Below are positions 8,355 through 10,307 of a stretch of DNA of 10,307 nt, piece by piece. Position 1 is the first letter of the stretch. Each line of letters begins with the position of its first letter. Position numbers and translations under genes: made by a program. Below the pieces are notes generated by a model. That model made no database searches. It was not told the DNA's origin and worked only from the letters and a program-made list of their open reading frames with translations. This DNA comes from Thiomargarita sp. (lineage in GTDB: Bacteria > Pseudomonadota > Gammaproteobacteria > Beggiatoales > Beggiatoaceae), in assembly GCA_030635005.1 (NCBI GenBank), contig DAOVZS010000065.1:1-10307 (forward strand). Direction: 5' to 3'.

Positions 8355-8360
8355 TATAAT
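8355..8360 (+). promoter_or_regulatory. Candidate -10 box (TATAAT) for the HhH gene
   Basis: A perfect TATAAT lies about 35 bp before the Shine-Dalgarno sequence of the plus-strand HhH gene. No convincing -35 is seen at 16-18 bp upstream (T-rich only), so it would need an activator or a different spacing. It overlaps the minus-strand -10 on the other strand. Confidence 0.4.
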
Positions 8361-8378
8361 ACGATATAAAATATCGTA
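8360..8378. promoter_or_regulatory. Palindrome in divergent promoter region (candidate operator)
   Basis: TACGATAT and ATATCGTA form perfect 8-bp arms around a 3-bp AAA centre. It lies in the minus-strand promoter spacer and at the expected start site of the plus-strand promoter, so one dimeric repressor could control both. On the plus strand it is followed two bases later by C and seven Ts, so a weak terminator or attenuator is an alternative. Confidence 0.4.
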
Positions 8379-8394
8379 AACTTTTTTTCAAACT

Positions 8395-8419
8395 GGAGAG
8401 GGTTATCAGTTATCAGTTA
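8395..8419 (+). promoter_or_regulatory. Shine-Dalgarno GGAGAGG followed by possible AUC start and 7-bp tandem repeat
   Basis: GGAGAGG at 8395-8401 is the best ribosome-binding sequence in the window, yet no ATG, GTG or TTG lies at usable distance in the reading frame. The in-frame ATC at 8405 is 6 nt from the GGAG core. From there the frame reads a hydrophobic signal peptide ending SVLA before the HhH domain. GTTATCA is tandemly repeated about 2.6 times (8402-8419) at this point. Confidence 0.45.
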
Positions 8420-8449
8420 ATAAGTGTTTTATTCATACTTTTTATACCC

Positions 8450-9028
8450 TTGTCAGTGTTAGCCATAGATATTAACACCGCTAATGTTGAAGAATTAGCA
8501 CATGAATTATCAGGTATAGGGCTTATTAAAGCGCAACGTATTGTAGATTATCGTGATAAAATAGGTGGTTTTATTTCACTAGAGCAGTTGATAGAAGTGA
8601 AAGGCATTGGCGTTAAAACATTAGCCCGTAATAGGGATAAGCTCTCATATAGCAAGTCACGTCAAATCATTTCTACAGCTGTACCGAGTGTTGATTTATC
8701 TCCAAAAGTTGAAAAAAAAAGTGTTCATTCGCATTATTTTTTTTGGGATATCGTCATTATTATTCCCTTATTTTTTGTCTGGTTATTTATTTTTGTAACG
8801 GCTTGGCGAAAGAATAGAAAAAAAGATAAAGCAGTCCTTAGAAAGCATTATTTAAGTACCACTTTTATATGTTCTTCATGTGGTAAAATGGGTGCATTTA
8901 AAAATATACCTTATGAAGGACATTTAAGTTCTCAATATGTTGATGGTGATTTACCCCCGGGTTGGTCTTGTATTCCAAATTATTTAGGGCAAGCATGTGA
9001 TTATTGTTTTGATTGTAGCATGCATTAA
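8450..9028 (+). CDS. ComEA-like helix-hairpin-helix protein with membrane helix and Cys-rich tail
   Basis: Coordinates use the first canonical codon (TTG 8450, 192 aa), but that codon has no Shine-Dalgarno site and cuts a hydrophobic leader; the likely start is the in-frame ATC at 8405, adding 15 residues of signal peptide. Residues 6-66 are a ComEA-type double HhH domain: IDINTANVEEL, then SGIGLIKAQRIVDYR and EVKGIGVKTL, which in ComEA bind double-stranded DNA during uptake. A spacer leads to one membrane helix (about 99-118) followed by RKNRKKDK, predicting HhH outside and the tail in the cytoplasm. The tail has C141/C144 and C183/C186 plus C174 and C189, suggesting a zinc-ribbon-like fold. 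The HhH assignment is firm; a role in DNA uptake is only inference because ordinary ComEA has no such tail. The thioredoxin-like gene follows 61 bp downstream. Confidence 0.82.
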   Translation: MSVLAIDINTANVEELAHELSGIGLIKAQRIVDYRDKIGGFISLEQLIEVKGIGVKTLARNRDKLSYSKSRQIISTAVPSVDLSPKVEKKSVHSHYFFWDIVIIIPLFFVWLFIFVTAWRKNRKKDKAVLRKHYLSTTFICSSCGKMGAFKNIPYEGHLSSQYVDGDLPPGWSCIPNYLGQACDYCFDCSMH

Positions 9029-9089
9029 TTTTATCACCGCCTTATGTTTTTAATACGTCATTCTACACATTTTTTATAGGATAATCAGT

Positions 9090-9506
9090 ATGATTAAGCG
9101 TTTTAGAGTATTCTTTTTGGTTTTTTTCCTCTCTTTCTCATTCGGTGCTTTAGCCGAAGATTCTGTCTGGTATAGCACAGCTGCTGATGGGAGTGTACAA
9201 ATTCATTTGTATTTCTTTTGGTCCAAAACCTGTGGCCATTGCCATCGTGCATTACCTTTATTGCCCAAATTAGAAAAAAGTTATCCTTGGCTAAAAATAC
9301 ATTCCTTGGAAATTAGTGACGATCGTAATGTGACTTTATATCTCAGCATGGCTGACAAATTGGGGCAACGCCCTAACAGTGTCCCAGGTTTTTTGTTTTG
9401 TGAACAAATGAGTGTTGGTTATGGCATGGAAGAAACCACAGGGCTTGAAATTAAACAACAATTAGAACGTTGTTATCAAAAACAAACGAAACAGGCGAGT
9501 CATTAG
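9090..9506 (+). CDS. Secreted thioredoxin-like thiol-disulfide protein (CGHC)
   Basis: A 138-aa protein with a clear signal peptide: MIKRFR, a hydrophobic core, and likely cleavage after ALA (residue 22). The mature part has a thioredoxin-like start, HLYFFWSKTCGHCHRALPLL, with active-site pair C48/C51 in CGHC (the PDI-type motif), and a probable cis-proline at P99 in SVPGFLF. Extra cysteines are C104 and C128. At about 116 mature residues it is a minimal thioredoxin fold, expected to reduce or oxidise disulfides in the periplasm; direction and substrate cannot be told. The ATG is well supported by AGGA at 9078-9081, 8 nt upstream. It follows the HhH gene on the same strand and is closed by a strong terminator, so the two probably form a small operon. 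It is not recognisable as a standard DsbA, DsbC or DsbE. Confidence 0.88.
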   Translation: MIKRFRVFFLVFFLSFSFGALAEDSVWYSTAADGSVQIHLYFFWSKTCGHCHRALPLLPKLEKSYPWLKIHSLEISDDRNVTLYLSMADKLGQRPNSVPGFLFCEQMSVGYGMEETTGLEIKQQLERCYQKQTKQASH

Positions 9507-9543
9507 TTGATTTAAGAAACACATTTTTTGTGAGTACACTTTA

Positions 9544-9598
9544 CGTCACATCAATATTGTATATGTGGATTTAAAATATTGGTACGTGGCGTTTTTTT
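9544..9598 (+). terminator. Intrinsic terminator after the thioredoxin-like gene
   Basis: Left arm 9544-9558 and right arm 9575-9591 pair over 15 bp, including two G-T pairs and one 2-nt bulge (AC), around a 16-nt loop. Seven Ts follow at 9592-9598. It sits 37 nt after the stop codon. On the minus strand no T run follows, so it does not serve the antitoxin gene. Confidence 0.75.
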
Positions 9599-9608
9599 AC
9601 TTTTCGAT

Positions 9609-9908
9609 TTAACTGATTTGAATTGTAATATGTTGTCCTGTTTTTTCGAGAATATCAACTAAAGCGTCAATGGTAAATTTTCTGGTATTACCTCGTATCA
9701 CATCAGATAATTTAGATTTTGTAATTTGTAATAAATCTGAAGCTTCGTCTTGTCTTAGTTCTGTCTTGTGCAACCAGTCATTAATTTTACACATTAATTG
9801 TGCTTTTATTTTTAATTTAGTCGCTTCTAAAGGACTAAATCCTAAATCTTCAAAAATATTATCATTTTCTGAGGTGATATGAGTAATGGATGTATTAATA
9901 TTATTCAT
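9609..9908 (-). CDS. HigA-type antitoxin, XRE-family helix-turn-helix
   Basis: A 99-aa protein beginning MNNINTSITHITSENDNIFEDLGF, matching the HTH_37/XRE antitoxin pattern in which an N-terminal ITHIT...NIFEDLGFSPLEA segment precedes the HTH. The helix-turn-helix covers roughly residues 55-82 (LRQDEASDLLQITKSKLSDV, then RGNTRKFTIDALVDIL). It would bind and neutralise the toxin encoded just upstream and repress the shared promoter. The frame extends further upstream, but ATG 9908 is chosen because AAGG lies 6 nt before it and the family motif begins there. It overlaps the toxin stop by 8 bp (ATGAATAA), so its Shine-Dalgarno site is inside the toxin gene. The toxin-first order is typical of HigBA. 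A specific subfamily cannot be assigned from sequence alone. Confidence 0.9.
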   Translation of the reverse strand: MNNINTSITHITSENDNIFEDLGFSPLEATKLKIKAQLMCKINDWLHKTELRQDEASDLLQITKSKLSDVIRGNTRKFTIDALVDILEKTGQHITIQIS

Positions 9909-10254
9909 AATTTTCCTTATTTGCAATGATATTATATCTCGTTTTGGCAATGTTGATATCTTTAGAGCTTGTTTTTTGTGTTTTCTTTTTAAAAGAATGT
10001 AATACATAAATTCTTTCTGAAAATTTGGCAATATACATTATTCTATAAGCATTTCCATCTTCGGTAATACGTATTTCTTTGACACCAGCTCCTATTGTTT
10101 GAAAAGGTTTCCAATTTTCTGGTTCAAATCCATTTTGTATAAGATGAAGTTGATAGCCAGCCACTTGCTTTACTTCTGGCGGGAAAGTCAGTAAATCTTT
10201 GTAGCTTGTACCAACCCAATAAATCGGTTTTTCATGTTTCATTTCAAGTGTCAT
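9901..10254 (-). CDS. RelE/HigB-like toxin, phage Gp49-like (DUF891) family
   Basis: A protein of about 117 aa with the family pattern: KPIYWVGTSYKDLLTFP at the N-terminus, AGYQLHLIQNG, WKPFQTIGAGVKEIRI, YRIMYIAKF, and YVLHSFKKKTQKT, whose Phe-Lys-Lys-Lys stretch corresponds to the conserved basic end of this toxin family. Known members are ribosome-dependent mRNA interferases; that activity is inferred here. Two starts are possible: ATG 10254 (used) and ATG 10242, the latter giving MKHEKPIYWVG, closer to the usual family start. A TTG at 10257 is also in frame. No strong Shine-Dalgarno site is present for any of them. It is co-transcribed with the antitoxin, overlapping by 8 bp, and preceded by an imperfect inverted repeat. 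It looks intact. Confidence 0.88.
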   Translation of the reverse strand: MTLEMKHEKPIYWVGTSYKDLLTFPPEVKQVAGYQLHLIQNGFEPENWKPFQTIGAGVKEIRITEDGNAYRIMYIAKFSERIYVLHSFKKKTQKTSSKDINIAKTRYNIIANKENYE

Positions 10255-10275
10255 CAATTATGTTATTTTCTTTGC

Positions 10276-10302
10276 TCACATGCTGTTTCTTACAGCACAT
10301 GA
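10276..10302. promoter_or_regulatory. Imperfect inverted repeat upstream of the toxin-antitoxin pair
   Basis: TGCTGT (10281-10286) and ACAGCA (10292-10297) are perfect arms around TTCTT. Pairing resumes outside two mismatches (TCA with TGA), giving 9 matches of 11. Its position about 25-50 nt before the toxin start fits an autoregulatory operator for the XRE antitoxin. The window ends too soon to see the promoter. Confidence 0.4.
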
Positions 10303-10307
10303 ACATA

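Larger units (their letters stand above)
8353..8380 (-). promoter_or_regulatory. Candidate promoter for the DUF349-queD unit
   Basis: On the minus strand TTTACG (8380-8375) is followed after 16 bp by TATACT (8358-8353), about 50 nt before the ATG at 8304. TATACT has one mismatch to the consensus -10; the -35 matches at four of six positions. The palindrome at 8360-8378 fills the spacer. Confidence 0.4.

Noticed and set aside
8360..8389. Palindrome plus T run read as an intrinsic terminator
   Set aside because: No plus-strand gene lies upstream, the stem is AT-rich with only two G-C pairs, and the position between divergent promoters suits an operator better; attenuation remains possible.
9670..9882. 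Plus-strand open frame opposite the antitoxin
   Set aside because: The minus strand carries a clear XRE antitoxin with its own ribosome site.
9909..10031. Upstream extension of the antitoxin frame (41 extra residues)
   Set aside because: The extension lies inside the toxin gene, is Lys-rich without family similarity, and the Shine-Dalgarno site and motif both point to ATG 9908.
1..10307. tRNA, rRNA, CRISPR arrays, insertion sequences or attachment sites
   Set aside because: I saw no tRNA-like cloverleaf, spaced direct-repeat array, transposase motif or long terminal inverted repeat.

Overview
The window reads as AT-rich DNA from a Gram-negative, probably gammaproteobacterial chromosome. The evidence is a DUF349/HEAT-like protein next to a QueD-type enzyme, a ComEA-like helix-hairpin-helix protein, a periplasmic thioredoxin-like protein and a cluster of multidomain histidine kinases. 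The style resembles large-genome sulfur oxidisers of the Beggiatoa/Thiothrix type, but that placement is a guess from gene style, not a measured relationship.

Layout. Positions 1-4762 (minus strand) hold four tightly packed two-component signalling genes, transcribed leftwards and running off the left edge: REC-PAS-kinase (473 aa), RsbU_N-like/PAS/kinase/REC hybrid (638 aa), REC-PAS with no output domain (311 aa), and REC-coiled coil-kinase (cut by the window edge). Junctions are a 4-bp overlap, a 2-bp gap and an 8-bp overlap, so this looks like one translationally coupled operon. Positions 4825-8304 (minus strand) hold a 1040-aa repeat protein and queD, joined stop to start with no gap. A hairpin followed by a T-rich run lies between queD and the signalling genes.

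Positions 8305-8404 form a divergent control region. Overlapping -10 boxes for both strands sit next to a perfect 8-bp-arm palindrome. To the right, on the plus strand, are a ComEA-like HhH protein that also has a membrane helix and a Cys-rich tail, then a secreted CGHC thioredoxin-like protein, closed by a strong intrinsic terminator. The HhH gene has a good Shine-Dalgarno sequence and an apparent signal peptide but no canonical start codon near them.

Positions 9609-10254 (minus strand) carry a toxin-first HigB/HigA-type toxin-antitoxin pair with an imperfect inverted repeat upstream.

How they work together: the four signalling proteins contain several phosphoacceptor Asp and phosphodonor His sites but no DNA-binding, GGDEF, EAL or HD-GYP output in the visible part. 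They look like a phosphorelay whose output is elsewhere or further left. One kinase has Lys in place of the acidic residue after the catalytic His, and a damaged G1 box. The most unusual items are that kinase, the closed signalling cluster, the Cys-patterned DUF349 array and the HhH-TM-Cys protein with its puzzling start. No clearly new defence or mobile system was recognised.
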